A program made the translations under genes and the position numbers. A stretch of DNA of 64,000 nucleotides, taken from positions 1 to 64,000 of the forward strand of contig NZ_JALKBC010000006.1 in assembly GCF_023015865.1 (NCBI RefSeq). Reading direction: 5' to 3'. The notes beneath the pieces were generated by a model. The model ran no database searches. It had not been told where the DNA came from and saw nothing but the letters and a program-made list of their open reading frames with translations. Positions 25,215 through 35,380 of the stretch are shown in pieces; the first letter of the stretch is position 1, and every line of letters starts with the position of its first letter. This DNA is from Arenibacter sp. F26102. Its GTDB lineage: Bacteria > Bacteroidota > Bacteroidia > Flavobacteriales > Flavobacteriaceae.

Positions 25215-26114
25215 TTAAATAAATTTATCCATTACGTACACCACCTGCATCAAGGTGATATAACTTACACTAGCCAACATTAATTTCCTTGCGGAAACAT
25301 TATCCCTTTTTTCATATAATCTAAAAGCAAAGAACAGCATAACCGTTCCCATTAAAAAGATGATTACCGCTGCAACAATAGATAATTGCAATCTACCTGT
25401 AAAACCAAATACAGGAATCACTGAAATGATTATCATCCATATGGTATACATAATTATCTGTAAAGCTGTGCCCTTATCCTTTTTACCAGTGGGAAGCATT
25501 TTAAAACCTCCTTTTTTATAATCCTCATCCAACATCCAACCCAAGGCCCAGAAATGTGGAAACTGCCAAAAAAACTGTATCATAAACAATGTCCCCGGCT
25601 CTACCCCAAAATTATCTGTAGCCGCTACCCACCCCAACATAAAGGGAATGGCACCTGGAAAAGCACCAACAAAGACAGCTAAGGGGGTAATTGTTTTTAA
25701 TGGCGTATATACACTTGTGTACAAAAAGATGGAGATCGCTCCGAACATAGCGGTCTTGGGATTCAGGAAATACAAAGCAACTATTCCCAAAATTGTCATC
25801 AGCACTGCAATGGCCATAGCCGTTCCAACAGACATTCTACCGGCCGGTATAGGTCTATTCTTGGTACGACTCATTAAGGCATCCAAGTCTTTTTCTATAA
25901 TTTGATTATAGGCATTGGAGGCACCCACCATGCAATATCCCCCAAAAGCCAAAAGCAGAACCGATAGAAAATTAATTTCAACAGCACCAAGAAAATACCC
26001 TGCTATGGAAGAAAAAACTACACTGACTGCTAGCCTTGCTTTGGTAATTTCTTTAAAGTCAGCAAAATATACCGCTAAAGAGGTACTTTTTACCGAACTG
26101 ACTGCCGTTTTCAT
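25215..26114 (-). CDS. ctaB: Protohaem IX farnesyltransferase (haem O synthase)
   Basis: 299 residues of the UbiA prenyltransferase superfamily. It converts haem B plus farnesyl diphosphate to haem O, required for aa3/bo3-type oxidases. Seven to nine membrane helices are predicted. The first Asp-rich site is NAYNQIIEKDLDALMSRTKN (about 66-85) and the second is DEDYKKGGFKMLP (about 200); PIPAGRM is also conserved. It starts the transcript that continues into subunit III, with a promoter at 26136-26166. The N-terminal 15 residues are a polar cytoplasmic tail. Confidence 0.96.
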   Translation of the reverse strand: MKTAVSSVKSTSLAVYFADFKEITKARLAVSVVFSSIAGYFLGAVEINFLSVLLLAFGGYCMVGASNAYNQIIEKDLDALMSRTKNRPIPAGRMSVGTAMAIAVLMTILGIVALYFLNPKTAMFGAISIFLYTSVYTPLKTITPLAVFVGAFPGAIPFMLGWVAATDNFGVEPGTLFMIQFFWQFPHFWALGWMLDEDYKKGGFKMLPTGKKDKGTALQIIMYTIWMIIISVIPVFGFTGRLQLSIVAAVIIFLMGTVMLFFAFRLYEKRDNVSARKLMLASVSYITLMQVVYVMDKFI

Positions 26115-26135
26115 TTACATTTTTTAAAGGGATCG

Positions 26136-26166
26136 CAAAGATACACCTCATTGGAATTTTTTGCAA
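26136..26166 (-). promoter_or_regulatory. Promoter for ctaB
   Basis: Minus strand: TTG (26164-26166), 20-bp spacer, TATCTTTG (26136-26143), matching the Bacteroidota -33/-7 pattern; about 22 bp upstream of the ATG at 26114. Confidence 0.6.
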
Positions 26167-26288
26167 CCAAATAAACATGTTTATATGAATTAACCTTCAA
26201 AGTAGCATTAATTCCAAATAAAACATATCGTCCGAGAATTTACATTACCCATACATTGAAATAATTGGGCACAAATTATGGAACAAAA

Positions 26289-26316
26289 AAAATCCCGAGC
26301 CAAGGCTCGGGATTTT
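26289..26316 (-). terminator. Rho-independent terminator after tonB
   Basis: Perfect 13-bp arms (AAAATCCCGAGCC / GGCTCGGGATTTT) with a 2-nt loop, followed on the minus strand by a T run (26284-26288); 25 bp beyond the tonB stop. Confidence 0.93.
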
Positions 26317-26341
26317 AAATATAGTGATGATTTCTATTCTA

Positions 26342-27052
26342 CTATTGTAATTTAAAGGTAATTGGAATACTAAATGGTACACGAACAGCTCTACCTCTTT
26401 GTTTTCCTGGAGTCATCTTAGGCAATTTACCAATAATCCTTGCAGCCTCTTCTTCCAAGTTTTTATCCGGACCTCTCATCCTCACGTTCCCGATACTTCC
26501 ATCCTTTTGGATAACGAACATTACGTTAACCCTTCCTTGAACTCCCATTTCTTGGGCAATTTCTGGATAACGGAAGTTTTTACCAATATGCTTCTGCATC
26601 ATTGAGTTAAAACAATCCCTTAACTTATTTTTTGGCTCGTTTTCACATCCTGGGAAAATTGGAACATCCTCGATAACCGCAAAAGGAACATCTATATCTT
26701 CCTCAATCTCTTCAACCTCAACATCGGCAACTTCAATCACTTCTTCCTCCTGGCTAGTTTCAGTAGATTCGATTACAGTTTCCTCAACTTCCTCCTCATC
26801 CTCAACAACCTCGATAATCTCGGGGGCAGCTGGTGGTGGTGGTGGTGGTGGTGTCTTAATTTGCTCGGTCATAGGAACTTCTTCGTCCAAAGTATCCTCC
26901 ACATTCATGGTATAATCAAAATTGTTATCATCGTCATAGGTCTTCCATTCAAAAGCTATGTACGTCAACAGCATAACCAACACAAGACCAATAACGAAAT
27001 AAAGTCCGCTATTTCTTGTTAAATCTGCCTTAGGATTCTTTTTAAGTTCCAT
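26342..27052 (-). CDS. tonB: Energy transducer TonB
   Basis: 236 residues: short cytoplasmic tail, one transmembrane helix (about 15-33), a periplasmic linker and a C-terminal TonB domain (about 150-236) with RYPEIAQEMGVQGRVNVMF and KDGSIGNVRMRG, ending VPFSIPITFKLQ. The linker starts with a seven-proline run (encoded by a GGT repeat on the plus strand) and then is strongly acidic (many Glu/Asp/Val) rather than Pro-Lys. It couples the proton motive force, through ExbBD, to outer-membrane TonB-dependent receptors. No exbB/exbD in the window. Confidence 0.93.
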   Translation of the reverse strand: MELKKNPKADLTRNSGLYFVIGLVLVMLLTYIAFEWKTYDDDNNFDYTMNVEDTLDEEVPMTEQIKTPPPPPPPAAPEIIEVVEDEEEVEETVIESTETSQEEEVIEVADVEVEEIEEDIDVPFAVIEDVPIFPGCENEPKNKLRDCFNSMMQKHIGKNFRYPEIAQEMGVQGRVNVMFVIQKDGSIGNVRMRGPDKNLEEEAARIIGKLPKMTPGKQRGRAVRVPFSIPITFKLQ

Positions 27053-27294
27053 AATTCTTAATTTTTAATGTTCGCTAATTTATATATTTATTTTATCTGT
27101 TTAAAACTTTTTGTTAAAAAAAGTACAAATAAATTTAAACAGGGCCTTGGGTTCCAATCCTCACTTTCATTTGTTACTACAGGCTCCGATCATGGCCACA
27201 ATGTGGATTCCACATATCTCCAATTACACTTGACTAAGAACCAGAAAGTTACACCCTTTATATTGGAATACTCACCAAATTACTCAAAAAAATG

Positions 27295-27720
27295 TTATTT
27301 CAACCACTTTAAAGAAGTTTTTCCAGAGAACATAAACTTTACTGCAAAACCCCCAAACAATGCCCCAGAGCTATTTGCCAATACATCCAACAAATCGGGA
27401 TTTCTATCAATCGTAGCCACACCTTGCAATACCTCAATAACTATACCATAAAGGACCGCGTAAATAATTATTTTTGCCAATGCTTTTCCCAAGGGAACTT
27501 TTCTCCTATCTATTTCTCGAAAGGACAAACATCCTAAAACGGTAAACCCAAAATAAAAAGAAAAATGCACTAGTTTGTCGAAATGGGGAATAGCTATTGA
27601 AGGAATACTTTCTTCTTCAAAAGATAATAAGCTGAGCAGTGTAATGAACACAACCCAGCTTATAAATATTATAGTGAAAAAATATTTTTTAAACACCCAC
27701 GAGTTCTTTGTAAGCCGCAT
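27295..27720 (-). CDS. VanZ-like family membrane protein
   Basis: 141 residues with four predicted transmembrane helices. Features of VanZ-like proteins are [20 protein letters not shown] in the second segment and the helix with [28 protein letters not shown]. VanZ of Enterococcus gives teicoplanin resistance, but members here are simply conserved membrane proteins of unknown role. Its start lies inside gcvH: the first 32 bp overlap the end of gcvH in another frame, the only way to include the first helix. Likely translated by coupling. Confidence 0.85.
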   Translation of the reverse strand: MRLTKNSWVFKKYFFTIIFISWVVFITLLSLLSFEEESIPSIAIPHFDKLVHFSFYFGFTVLGCLSFREIDRRKVPLGKALAKIIIYAVLYGIVIEVLQGVATIDRNPDLLDVLANSSGALFGGFAVKFMFSGKTSLKWLK

Positions 27721-28069
27721 CGGTAAGCAAGCTCTCTATTTCGGACGAATCACTTATTTTAATTTTAATGATCCAACCTGCCCCATAAGGATCAGTATTC
27801 ACCTTTTCCGGCTCATCCTCAAGTCCTTCATTAAAAGCTACTATTTCCCCACTTAAAGGAAGAAAAAGATCAGAAACAGTTTTTACGGCCTCAACGGTTC
27901 CAAAAACCTCATCTTTATCCAAGGATTCATCCAAGGTCTCTACTTCCACATAAACAATATCCCCTAGTTCGCCTTGGGCAAAATCTGTAATTCCCACTAT
28001 AGCGGTATCGCCCTCTATTCTGACCCATTCATGGTCTTTTGTGTACTTTAAATCTGAAGGTATATTCAT
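27689..28069 (-). CDS. gcvH: Glycine cleavage system H protein
   Basis: 126 residues, standard length. The lipoyl attachment site is Lys63 in [13 protein letters not shown]. Other family marks are [20 protein letters not shown] and [12 protein letters not shown]. GcvH shuttles the aminomethyl group among glycine decarboxylase, T protein and dihydrolipoamide dehydrogenase. The other gcv genes are not in the window. It lies 124 bp after sprA but has its own strong promoter at 28091-28122, so it need not depend on the sprA transcript. Confidence 0.97.
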   Translation of the reverse strand: MNIPSDLKYTKDHEWVRIEGDTAIVGITDFAQGELGDIVYVEVETLDESLDKDEVFGTVEAVKTVSDLFLPLSGEIVAFNEGLEDEPEKVNTDPYGAGWIIKIKISDSSEIESLLTDAAYKELVGV

Positions 28070-28090
28070 TATCTCAATTTGTTAAGGAGA

Positions 28091-28122
28091 CAAATGTAAA
28101 AGAATATCTTTTGTTAATCAAA
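28091..28122 (-). promoter_or_regulatory. Bacteroidota sigma-A promoter for gcvH
   Basis: Minus strand TTTG (28119-28122), 20-bp spacer, TACATTTG (28091-28098); predicted start near 28085 and a leader of about 16 nt before the ATG at 28069. Confidence 0.7.
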
Positions 28123-28147
28123 CAACTTATTTAAACTTTTCCACATA

Positions 28148-28170
28148 CTTAAAAGCATCATCCTTTTAAG
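28148..28170. terminator. Stem-loop between sprA and gcvH
   Basis: Perfect 8-bp arms CTTAAAAG / CTTTTAAG with a 7-nt loop, 24 bp after the sprA stop. There is no T run, so it may be a weak terminator or an mRNA 3' end stabiliser. Confidence 0.4.
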
Positions 28171-28193
28171 CACCTTTTCTTTTCTTGACAAGA

Positions 28194-31100
28194 CTAGTTT
28201 CCGAAATTATACCTTAAGGTAAAACCAGTATTTATGGAAGTTTGTGGAAATGCCGTTGAAACAGCAAATTTGGAAAACGAATGATCGTAAAAAAACAGGG
28301 CGTTTAAACTTTTGCTCAAGGCATAATCGGCAACAAATTTCATGGACATTAAATTTTGTCCAGAAGTAATTTGATTGTTATCTATGTCCAAGTTTCTTAT
28401 AATGGTAATATTATCCCTAAGGGTTACATCCGCTTTAAGATTTAAATCCCCTTTTAGACGCTGCTGTTCACCGCCTATATTGGTAACAAATTTCACATCC
28501 TTAAAACGATACCCCAATCCCACGGTGTATTCCTTACCATTTATCTCTGTCATTAAACTATTGTCAAAACTCAAGGATAATGCCCTATCCGTTCTAATCT
28601 CGGCGAGCACACTTAGGGAGTTTCGCATTTCAAAATCTACCCTCACCAATGGGTTAAACTGATCCGTAAGCACCACGTTGTTCATTATGTTGACCGGTAA
28701 AAAATCCTGGTTTTCGGAGTTTATTGGCTCCATGCCATCATTGATCAATTGTGTACGGGTCAAATTGGTCTGATACGAATTTATACTATAGGCCGACCTA
28801 TATCCGTGACTTAGGGAAAAACGCTTGAATTTTTTCTTAAACCAAGGATTGCGCATTAATCCGGTATATTTAATGTTCCAATTGGGAATTGGAATATTTC
28901 TAAAAGCGTCCAAACTTACCTTATTGGGGTCCTTCCCTGTATAAGCTGCAAAAAATGCGGGCAATAGAACGTCCTGACTTGTCTTACTGTATCTTTCCGG
29001 AAAGCCATCCTCATCCACCTCACCGGTGTCATGGTTTCTTTCTGCAACAATCCTATTGGCTACCGTAATCCGATTTTGCTTGAAGGTTTCAAAAGTACCG
29101 GAACTAAATTCATCACTCTTGTTAAAAATAGTTCCTATCATTAACGTTGAAATACTAAAATTGCCATAGTTATTCCCTAACAGATTCATATATTCATATG
29201 AATTATCGCCCAAATCCTCCACGTTAAAAGTCTCCTGATAACTTTCGGACATTTGTCTATCGGCCACAAGGTCTATAGTTAAATCCCCAGTGGGCTGTGC
29301 CGTTGCCGTTATATTTAACTGCTTATTGGTATTCTGAATATATTGTTGGTTAAATTCCGGATAAGTGGTCAGCCATCCGTTTCGGGCCGCCTCATATCTA
29401 ACATCGGCCTGACTACCAAAAACAAATCCTATGGTTGGTTTTGCGGTACCTATAAAACCGACAGATCTAGTATATCCAGGCAATACCTTACCACTATTTT
29501 GACTATAAGTGACATTTACCCGCTTCACCATTGTCAACACATCCACAAATGCATTATACCCGGCACTGGTCGATTTTTGAGTCTCTTTACTATCTTCTTT
29601 TGATGCTGCGTTTCCCCCTTTGTCCAAACGGACCGGTTTCTTAGCAGCACCTTTGGTATCCTTTCTGCCCAATCCTAGAAAATCATAGAATTTTTGCATG
29701 GTCAAGGAGGCCGTTAAATTATGTGTACTGGCATTCTGTACCGTGTTTATATCCTCACCGGCCACTTCGTTCAAGGCATCCCCGCCCCTTTGCCAGTCAA
29801 AATTACTGGTATAAGTGTATTGGGCATTTATAAAATCGAAAGCAGGTATTTTGTTTAAAGGCAATTCGTAATTCAATTGCATCTCCTGAGAATGTCTATT
29901 GGGTTCTCCCAAATCAAAAAATCCATCCCACAATCCCAGGGCCTGATTGATTTCGGAGTCCGAATTCCCATCTTCCGAAAAATAATTCCTTACAATATTA
30001 TTGTTCGAAGCGGTAAGATTTAAGCGTAAGGATTTTGTTAAGCTATAATTAATGGCGTACTGCCAATTAAAAAGATAGTTTCTTTGCTGCAGAAATGGCA
30101 AATCCAATTTTTCCACCCCAGGCTCAAAAACATCCCTAAACTTTTGTTGATTAAAAGAACGGTTTATATTGGATTGTAACGATATACTGGCAGGCAAAAC
30201 ATTCAAATTTAAATCTTTCAGCCATTTCCAATACTTACCGGTGAACAAGGAATCTTTTTTAGCAAAAGGCTCCACTGGAGCAGGTCTAAAATTGTGGTTG
30301 TACACAAATCCGGTCACCACATTTTGATCCTTTAATTCATCTATTTCAAAGTCCCTATGGTTCACCTCGTTATAGGAGTAATTGAAGGTGAAGTTTTCAA
30401 TGTCATAAAAATTAGCTTCGGCTTCCTCCCCTCTATCCTTTCTTACCCCAATGAAGTTTATACTGGTTCTCTTGGTATAATCTTCTCCCTGCTGCCTAAT
30501 TGCCTCGGCATCTTCGGGGGTTTCCGCAGCGGCTATACGATCTTCCAATTTAAGATCATCATAGACTGGATCAAATTCCGGAGTTATCACCTGCTCGGAA
30601 ATGCCGTAATTAAATGGTAATTGTAAACCCCATTTTTTAGGAAACAATTGGCCAATATTCACATTAGTGACCACATCATAGGAAATGGCATCTTCACGTG
30701 CCCTTTCATTAGGCATTTGATCAATAGCACCAAATCCGGAAGTACTTTTACTACCTGTTGCGGATACACTTGCAAAATCTGCCATGTTCATATCCATTGC
30801 CGCTATCGCTGCCCACCCCCCGTTATTATCCAATCCTGCAAGTCGCAATTCATTAAACCAGACCTCTCCCCTTGCCGGAAGATTGTCATCGTTCTTCACC
30901 CCTACCATCATACTTCGAATACTACCCAAAGAAGGGTTTCCACGAATACCGATACGCAATTTGCCAAGGGTTCTGGGATCAAATTCATCTACTTGAACCA
31001 CTTCCCCATTATTTATTTCATAATAATAAATTGTGCTAAGGGTCTGAGATGCGATTCCGGCAGATTTCACTTTGGACAAATCGTCCAACGAAAGATCCAA

Positions 31101-34100
31101 TTCATTTACATCCGGCCAAATTTCGCTGTCCGAACTGGTGCCGTAAGGTGTTAACTGCAAGGGCAACTCTATCTGATAAAAATTTTGGGAAAAATCCGAA
31201 CCAATTCTTATAAAGCCTACCAAAGGAGTCTCATCGTTGGCATAATCGGTTTCTACAATCTCTTCGGCATGCATAAACATTTTTAAACGTTTATACTGCC
31301 TAATATCAATATTCAAATTTTTAAAGACCCCTCTGGAATCACGAGGCTCCAAATTCTCGACCACAAACGACAACGACTGCTCATTCTGTCTAATAATAGT
31401 ATTGTTATTGTTCAGTCTTTCGCGCTGCACTCCTGGAGGTAATACATACGGAATTGGAGTTCGGTTCGCATTTTCTTCAATATTAACGGCGTTCACATCC
31501 ACCAAAGTACCATCATCCGTTGGGTCGCCGTCTACATCTGGTTGTAAAGATTTGGTATAAGTACGCCAATCTCCACGCACCAAATCCAAAGTAGCAAAAC
31601 GCATCACTACATTACTGGAAAACCCTGTAAGGTACATCCTCATAAAGCTTATGGACCTAAAATCGGTTATCCCTCCCTTAGCATCCGTAAAATCGGATAA
31701 AGGGATCTTGTACTGAATCCAACGCTCGTTCAAGGTATTACCATTAGGCAAAGACCTGGTAACTCCTTCCTTTATGTCCGTTACATATTTATCATTAATA
31801 GTAGTCCCAGGTTTAATATTTATACGATATTCAAAATAACTGTTTACCGTATTCATGGTTCCATCCCTATCTATATCCTCTACATCGGGCAAGGTAGTGG
31901 ACCCTCTATTGGAATCGCTCAATTGTACTGGAGAGTTACCATCCGGATTATTATAATTTAAATATCGTTCCAAAATACTCCCTTCCCTGTTCAGGAAATA
32001 CTCATAATTATCCAGAGCGGGATCCTCAGCTGGACCATTGTAGGTTATTCCTCCCTCAAAAGTATAGGTCGCCTCATCGGCATCACTTAAACCGTCGAAA
32101 CCAACATCCTGTAACCCTCTGTTATCCTGATCAGCATCAAAGGCATACACTAGGGACTGGGTTGCTGGAACCTTACCCCAATTTGTTTTATAGGTAAGAT
32201 CATTGGAAACTGGATTTACAGGTAAACCGTTTTCATACTGCTTCCTTCCATCGGGCAGAATATCCTCTGAGATATTTCCTAGATTAATCACCAAATCACC
32301 TGAACTTGTTGTTATGCCATCCACATAGGGATCCAATACCCAAAACTGAACATATTCCACGTTGGACTGTTCAAAATTGGTACTACTTAAAGACCTCATT
32401 ATCCCTGCCCATTTATCCTGCGGCTGTTCCGCTGTAAAATTAGGGTTTGCATTGTACGGCCCTTTTGAATTTGGATAGTATGCAATATCCAAGGTGTTTT
32501 GTGCCAAAGTCTGGCCTTGGGCAACATCCTGGTTAAAAACATCCTGTATATAGATCCTTCTAGTTTCGTTTGTGGATATATCATCATCACTCAGTGCAGA
32601 TGGTCGCTGATTGGAATAAAAAATGGGATCCACTGTATACCATGCCATTTTAGCCCTGCCATATCCAGATTCCAAACCGTTGCTGCCCGTCATGTATTCC
32701 AAGGGCGGACTAGCCATGGACCACCCAAGGAAGGAGCGGATATCTATTAGCGATTGTGCTCCCTCAAAATCGTCCAAATAGGTAGTGGTCTCCCCCTCAA
32801 AATCTGCATTTTTCGGTGACCCTGGACTTAAAAAGGCAACTTCGCCCCTCACCGATAAATTGGAAGGTACATCGGTATCTATATTTGGTAATTTATTGGC
32901 CAATCTGGTAAGAAAAGGAACTTCGGTAGAGAAATTACTATTCAATCCCAATATCGTATTGTTCACCGGTTCAATTCCATAATTGGACTTCTGGGTCAAG
33001 GGTTTCTCGTTCAGATTCAACATAGTACCACCCAACACAAAGTTCTTATTGAATTGATGTTCTACATTTACTCCTGTAAATCGCCTTGTTTGCTGTCCAA
33101 AAACAGCATTATTTTCAACAGAAATATTGATGGGAGTGTTGGAAGCTTCCAAACTTGGATCCAATATTTGAACTGTACCGGATTGATAGTTTACGGTATA
33201 GTCTATGCCTTCCTGCAACTGTCGACCACCAGCCGTAACCCTTACCGATCCTCTTGGCACATTAAAGGCGCCTATAGGAATACCATTGGTTCCCTGCGAC
33301 TTATAGGTACCTTTTAGAATGAATTTATTTTTATCCGCATCCTGTTGTGCCGCCGCCGTAGGTAGAGCGTACATATTCCTAAATACGTACTTCTGTTGAT
33401 TGGCATTATAACCTTGATCATTGTCCACGTCATAGGTACCGCCCCCCAAGAGATTAAACAGGTATTCCCCGAATGGCTCCACCTTTGTAAATATTATACT
33501 TCCTGTCTGCGAGTCTATGGTTATACCTTCCACATAATCAAAAAAGCCATCCCCTCCATTCTGGAGATCGTTATAAGCATTTAACCTATCCAAGTTAAAC
33601 ACATCCAACAGAATCCTTTCCTCCAAAGGCTTCGGTGTGGTGGGCCAACCAGAACCAACTCCGGATTCCGCAGGTGTAATATAATTTCTAGGAGTGGTCT
33701 CTGTATATAAAATGTTTAATTTAAAATCCTCCTGACTTAATTGATAAGCCCCAGTGGAATAAATATTCTTCATCATCAGGTCCCAGATAGGATCAACAAC
33801 ATTGGTAATATTGCTCTTAAGCAATTTAAGTATTAAGGTATTATTGTTTACCGGAATTTCAGCACCTGGGGATACGGTTGTGGCATCCAATCCACCATTG
33901 GCGAACTCTCCCACCTGATAGACCTCACCGTTGAATGTATATTGAAATGCAACCCCTAAAACCTCATCATTACTTAACCTTTGGTTTAAGGAAATATACC
34001 CCAATTGGGTATTGAAGTTAAAATCACGTCCCTGTTCCAGTTTTCTGGCATTTTCCAAAATAGCATAATCAAACCCTTGATTTACAGTATATCCCGGAAC

Positions 34101-35375
34101 ATTAAATCCAGTTTGAACAGTGGCTATATCGCGAATATTACTTGTTAGGGCTCCTCCTGAGCTTATTAACAAAGGATCGTAATCATTGGCACCGTTTCTG
34201 GGTAAATTACCAGCGGATGAATTATTAAAGAATCCGGCAGGATCCCCGTTGTTTTGTCCAATTCTGGTCTTTCCCGGTTGTACCTCCCCCAAATCTTGGA
34301 TGGCTACAACATTTCTAACATTTAAAGTTTGCTGACTTCTGTTGGTCACCCAAACCTCCAATCTGGTAATTTGGACCTGACTCCTTATATATGGGTAATT
34401 TACAAGGGCCGCATCATAATTATCCCTAAAGTAGTGTGCTAGAAAAAAGTGTTTGTCCTCATCGTAATCCTGGGCCCGAAGTTCAAAGTCGTTAACAGTA
34501 CCCCCACCTTGTGCAACTACGGTATTGCTCTGTGACCTTTGTTCCGAAAAGACTGCAGTAACCCTGGTCTTGCCGAATTGCAATTCAGTTTTCACCCCAA
34601 AAAGACTCTGTGCCCCGGTAATCAAGGAACTGTTAAGGGGCATACTAACATTACCGACTTCTATTTTTTGAAGTATATCATCCTCAGAAGGGGTATAGTC
34701 CAATTTTACCAAATTCTGAAAATCGAAGGTTGCCTCGGTATCGTAGTTGGCAGTAACCTGAAGCCGCTCCCCTATTTTACCCAACATACTTAGGCTAATA
34801 CGTTGGTCAAAATCAAAAGAAAGATTGGTGCGGTTTCTAGGCGACAAGGAAGGATTATCATTCTTTTGCCAAATAACGCCTAGGTCCATTGCCACAGAAC
34901 CCTGAGGAATTACCTCTATAGTATTACCTCCGAAAACACTTTCAAAAAAGCTATTGTTTACATAAAAGTTGGGCAATAAATTTTTACGAGCCTCTTCACT
35001 ACCTTCCTTTTTCCCAGAAAAGGCATCAATTTTTTCCTTAAAATATGATTTCATGCCTTCACGGCGTACGAGTTCCAAGTATTGGGCCGGAGTAAGGATA
35101 ACGGGATAGCTAATGTCAAAATCGCCGACACTTACAGTATAAATATATCTGTCCAGGGTGGGGTCATAAGTATATTTGGAAACAATGCTGTCAGGGTTTT
35201 CCATTTTCAGTTTCCCCAAGGCAACACCGGTTTGAAGCGTGTCTATTTCCTGCTCGTTAGTATCTTCCGCCTCTGTTTCCTGTGCAAAGGAAAATTCCGT
35301 TGCGCCCACGAAAACAAAGAATAGGATAGTAAGCTTAAATAATGATTTAAGATAAATTTTTGCCCCTTTTTTCAA
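28194..35375 (-). CDS. sprA: Gliding motility / type IX secretion translocon protein SprA
   Basis: 2393 residues, close to the roughly 2400 of Flavobacterium johnsoniae SprA. It starts with a signal peptide (ending FSFAQET), then alternating beta-strand sequence over the whole length, ending in strand-like FPQTSINTGFTLRYNFGN as outer-membrane barrels do. SprA forms the giant 36-strand outer-membrane channel of the type IX secretion system, needed to secrete gliding adhesins and many enzymes with C-terminal sorting domains. It follows ruvA by 5 bp and is probably cotranscribed with it and maeB. I see no frameshift across 7.2 kb. The identification rests on length, overall composition and gene context (ruvA upstream, gcvH downstream). 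Confidence 0.95.
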   Translation of the reverse strand: MKKGAKIYLKSLFKLTILFFVFVGATEFSFAQETEAEDTNEQEIDTLQTGVALGKLKMENPDSIVSKYTYDPTLDRYIYTVSVGDFDISYPVILTPAQYLELVRREGMKSYFKEKIDAFSGKKEGSEEARKNLLPNFYVNNSFFESVFGGNTIEVIPQGSVAMDLGVIWQKNDNPSLSPRNRTNLSFDFDQRISLSMLGKIGERLQVTANYDTEATFDFQNLVKLDYTPSEDDILQKIEVGNVSMPLNSSLITGAQSLFGVKTELQFGKTRVTAVFSEQRSQSNTVVAQGGGTVNDFELRAQDYDEDKHFFLAHYFRDNYDAALVNYPYIRSQVQITRLEVWVTNRSQQTLNVRNVVAIQDLGEVQPGKTRIGQNNGDPAGFFNNSSAGNLPRNGANDYDPLLISSGGALTSNIRDIATVQTGFNVPGYTVNQGFDYAILENARKLEQGRDFNFNTQLGYISLNQRLSNDEVLGVAFQYTFNGEVYQVGEFANGGLDATTVSPGAEIPVNNNTLILKLLKSNITNVVDPIWDLMMKNIYSTGAYQLSQEDFKLNILYTETTPRNYITPAESGVGSGWPTTPKPLEERILLDVFNLDRLNAYNDLQNGGDGFFDYVEGITIDSQTGSIIFTKVEPFGEYLFNLLGGGTYDVDNDQGYNANQQKYVFRNMYALPTAAAQQDADKNKFILKGTYKSQGTNGIPIGAFNVPRGSVRVTAGGRQLQEGIDYTVNYQSGTVQILDPSLEASNTPINISVENNAVFGQQTRRFTGVNVEHQFNKNFVLGGTMLNLNEKPLTQKSNYGIEPVNNTILGLNSNFSTEVPFLTRLANKLPNIDTDVPSNLSVRGEVAFLSPGSPKNADFEGETTTYLDDFEGAQSLIDIRSFLGWSMASPPLEYMTGSNGLESGYGRAKMAWYTVDPIFYSNQRPSALSDDDISTNETRRIYIQDVFNQDVAQGQTLAQNTLDIAYYPNSKGPYNANPNFTAEQPQDKWAGIMRSLSSTNFEQSNVEYVQFWVLDPYVDGITTSSGDLVINLGNISEDILPDGRKQYENGLPVNPVSNDLTYKTNWGKVPATQSLVYAFDADQDNRGLQDVGFDGLSDADEATYTFEGGITYNGPAEDPALDNYEYFLNREGSILERYLNYNNPDGNSPVQLSDSNRGSTTLPDVEDIDRDGTMNTVNSYFEYRINIKPGTTINDKYVTDIKEGVTRSLPNGNTLNERWIQYKIPLSDFTDAKGGITDFRSISFMRMYLTGFSSNVVMRFATLDLVRGDWRTYTKSLQPDVDGDPTDDGTLVDVNAVNIEENANRTPIPYVLPPGVQRERLNNNNTIIRQNEQSLSFVVENLEPRDSRGVFKNLNIDIRQYKRLKMFMHAEEIVETDYANDETPLVGFIRIGSDFSQNFYQIELPLQLTPYGTSSDSEIWPDVNELDLSLDDLSKVKSAGIASQTLSTIYYYEINNGEVVQVDEFDPRTLGKLRIGIRGNPSLGSIRSMMVGVKNDDNLPARGEVWFNELRLAGLDNNGGWAAIAAMDMNMADFASVSATGSKSTSGFGAIDQMPNERAREDAISYDVVTNVNIGQLFPKKWGLQLPFNYGISEQVITPEFDPVYDDLKLEDRIAAAETPEDAEAIRQQGEDYTKRTSINFIGVRKDRGEEAEANFYDIENFTFNYSYNEVNHRDFEIDELKDQNVVTGFVYNHNFRPAPVEPFAKKDSLFTGKYWKWLKDLNLNVLPASISLQSNINRSFNQQKFRDVFEPGVEKLDLPFLQQRNYLFNWQYAINYSLTKSLRLNLTASNNNIVRNYFSEDGNSDSEINQALGLWDGFFDLGEPNRHSQEMQLNYELPLNKIPAFDFINAQYTYTSNFDWQRGGDALNEVAGEDINTVQNASTHNLTASLTMQKFYDFLGLGRKDTKGAAKKPVRLDKGGNAASKEDSKETQKSTSAGYNAFVDVLTMVKRVNVTYSQNSGKVLPGYTRSVGFIGTAKPTIGFVFGSQADVRYEAARNGWLTTYPEFNQQYIQNTNKQLNITATAQPTGDLTIDLVADRQMSESYQETFNVEDLGDNSYEYMNLLGNNYGNFSISTLMIGTIFNKSDEFSSGTFETFKQNRITVANRIVAERNHDTGEVDEDGFPERYSKTSQDVLLPAFFAAYTGKDPNKVSLDAFRNIPIPNWNIKYTGLMRNPWFKKKFKRFSLSHGYRSAYSINSYQTNLTRTQLINDGMEPINSENQDFLPVNIMNNVVLTDQFNPLVRVDFEMRNSLSVLAEIRTDRALSLSFDNSLMTEINGKEYTVGLGYRFKDVKFVTNIGGEQQRLKGDLNLKADVTLRDNITIIRNLDIDNNQITSGQNLMSMKFVADYALSKSLNALFFYDHSFSKFAVSTAFPQTSINTGFTLRYNFGN

Positions 35376-35380
35376 ACTTG

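Noticed and set aside
26832-26853. GGT trinucleotide repeat
   Set aside because: It is the codon run for the seven-proline stretch in TonB, a normal feature of the linker, not a separate repeat element.
27148-27162. GGTTCCAATCCT-like string resembling a tRNA T-arm
   Set aside because: The loop lacks the TTCRANY pattern and no acceptor or anticodon stem can be folded around it; not a tRNA.
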